From: Candidatus Methylomirabilota bacterium
Lineage (GTDB): Bacteria; Methylomirabilota; Methylomirabilia; Methylomirabilales; Methylomirabilaceae
NCBI GenBank assembly: GCA_028869615.1
Contig: JAGWRQ010000122.1
Location: 1 to 6,512 of the forward strand
DNA: 6,512 bases
Direction: 5' to 3'
Shown here: positions 6,361-6,512 of the stretch, in pieces
Layout: the number at the start of each line of letters is the position of its first letter
Position numbering within the stretch: the stretch's first letter is position 1
Position numbers and translations under genes: made by a program
Notes under the pieces: generated by a model
What the model was told of the DNA's origin: nothing
Seen by the model: only the letters and a program-made list of their open reading frames with translations
Database searches by the model: none

Positions 6361-6386
6361 TTTTTTAGACGAAAAAGTCTAAAAAA
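6361..6386. repeat. AT-rich perfect inverted repeat with helically phased A/T tracts
   Basis: Arms TTTTTTAGAC (6361-6370) and GTCTAAAAAA (6377-6386) are perfect 10-base complements around GAAAAA. Neither side is followed by a T-run, so it is a poor terminator in either direction. The runs T6 (6361-6366), A5 (6372-6376) and A6 (6381-6386) are centred about 10 bases apart, one helical turn, which favours DNA bending. The right arm ends 4 bases before a consensus -35 box, so it may be an UP-element-like region or an operator. Confidence 0.5.
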
Positions 6387-6390
6387 GTTC

Positions 6391-6419
6391 TTGACATCGC
6401 GATGCATTGCCTTTATTGT
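6391..6419 (+). promoter_or_regulatory. Sigma-70-type promoter with consensus -35
   Basis: TTGACA (6391-6396) is a perfect -35 box. A 17-base spacer leads to TATTGT (6414-6419), which matches TATAAT at 4 of 6 positions. AT-rich DNA lies directly upstream. Predicted transcription start is about 6426. No gene with a ribosome binding site begins before the terminator at 6461-6498. Confidence 0.6.
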
Positions 6420-6452
6420 GCAGTTGACTCCGTAGCACGCTTTTGTTGTGCA
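6391..6452 (+). repeat. Two imperfect tandem units, TTGAC...TTnTTGTGCA
   Basis: Unit 1 (6391-6422) begins TTGAC and ends TTATTGTGCA; unit 2 (6424-6452) begins TTGAC and ends TTGTTGTGCA. The ends match well and the middles poorly, with about three deleted bases in unit 2. The units abut with one base between them. They could be a decayed tandem duplication of a promoter segment, two protein-binding sites, or chance. Confidence 0.3.
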
Positions 6453-6500
6453 ATTTCGAGAACCGCGAAAGCTGCTGAATGAGGCTTTCGCGGTTTTTGT
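6426..6500 (+). ncRNA. Candidate small RNA or attenuated leader of about 75 nt
   Basis: A consensus-like promoter (6391-6419) and a strong Rho-independent terminator (6461-6498) bracket about 75 bases with no usable ORF. The predicted RNA has about 35 bases of mostly unpaired 5' sequence followed by the 12-bp terminator stem and a U-rich tail, a common layout for small regulatory RNAs. The alternative is a leader whose terminator attenuates a gene beyond the window edge, or a terminator serving the upstream cluster. I recognise no known RNA family. Ends are predicted only. Confidence 0.4.
6461..6498 (+). terminator. Rho-independent terminator near the right edge
   Basis: AACCGCGAAAGC (6461-6472) pairs perfectly over 12 bp with GCTTTCGCGGTT (6484-6495) around an 11-base loop; the T-run is 6494-6498, then GTTT. 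It could end the candidate small RNA and also any transcript of the xoxJ-xoxG-hypothetical unit that runs through the 175 bases after its last stop. Confidence 0.9.
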
Positions 6501-6512
6501 TTATCGAGGCAT

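Noticed and set aside
6402..6482. 26-codon Cys-containing frame within the candidate small RNA region
   Set aside because: Its ATG lies between the -35 and -10 boxes, upstream of the predicted transcript start, and it has no Shine-Dalgarno.
1..6512. CRISPR arrays, tRNA, rRNA or insertion sequences
   Set aside because: No regularly spaced repeats, no tRNA cloverleaf or rRNA-like sequence, and no transposase motifs or paired terminal repeats were seen.

Overview
The window carries a lanthanide-type methanol oxidation locus, all on the + strand: a large secreted protein of unknown role, then xoxF (PQQ methanol dehydrogenase), xoxJ (periplasmic binding-protein-like partner), xoxG (cytochrome c-L-like electron acceptor) and a small secreted protein of unknown role. 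Moderate-to-high GC, classical Sec signal peptides, a periplasmic quinoprotein and a c-type cytochrome indicate a Gram-negative methylotroph. The protein sequences and the xoxF-J-G order remind me most of NC10 bacteria (Candidatus Methylomirabilis), but that is recognition from memory, not a search.

Layout. 14-2176: secreted 720-residue protein with a FlgT-C-like domain, a low-complexity linker and FG-GAP/VCBS-like repeats; the linker DNA contains what looks like a decayed copy of a dispersed palindromic repeat. 2177-2412: 236-base leader before xoxF, with a possible 17-residue cysteine-rich peptide and weak hairpins, but no convincing promoter. 2413-4245: xoxF, with every expected metal and catalytic residue, including the extra Asp that marks lanthanide enzymes. 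4262-4299: very strong Rho-independent terminator, followed at once by an extended -10 promoter at 4301-4309. 4374-5261 xoxJ, 5312-5806 xoxG and 5819-6286 hypothetical form a tight second transcription unit. 6287-6512: no gene-sized ORF, but an AT-rich inverted repeat, a consensus-like promoter and a second strong terminator that together outline a small RNA of about 75 nt or an attenuated leader.

How it works together (family knowledge plus inference): XoxF oxidises methanol (and often formaldehyde) in the periplasm with PQQ and a lanthanide; XoxG takes the electrons towards the respiratory chain; XoxJ probably helps XoxF maturation or forms a complex with it. No mxaI small-subunit gene is present, as expected for a Xox system. 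The terminator/promoter pair implies that xoxF is made as its own abundant message, separately from xoxJ-xoxG-hypothetical.
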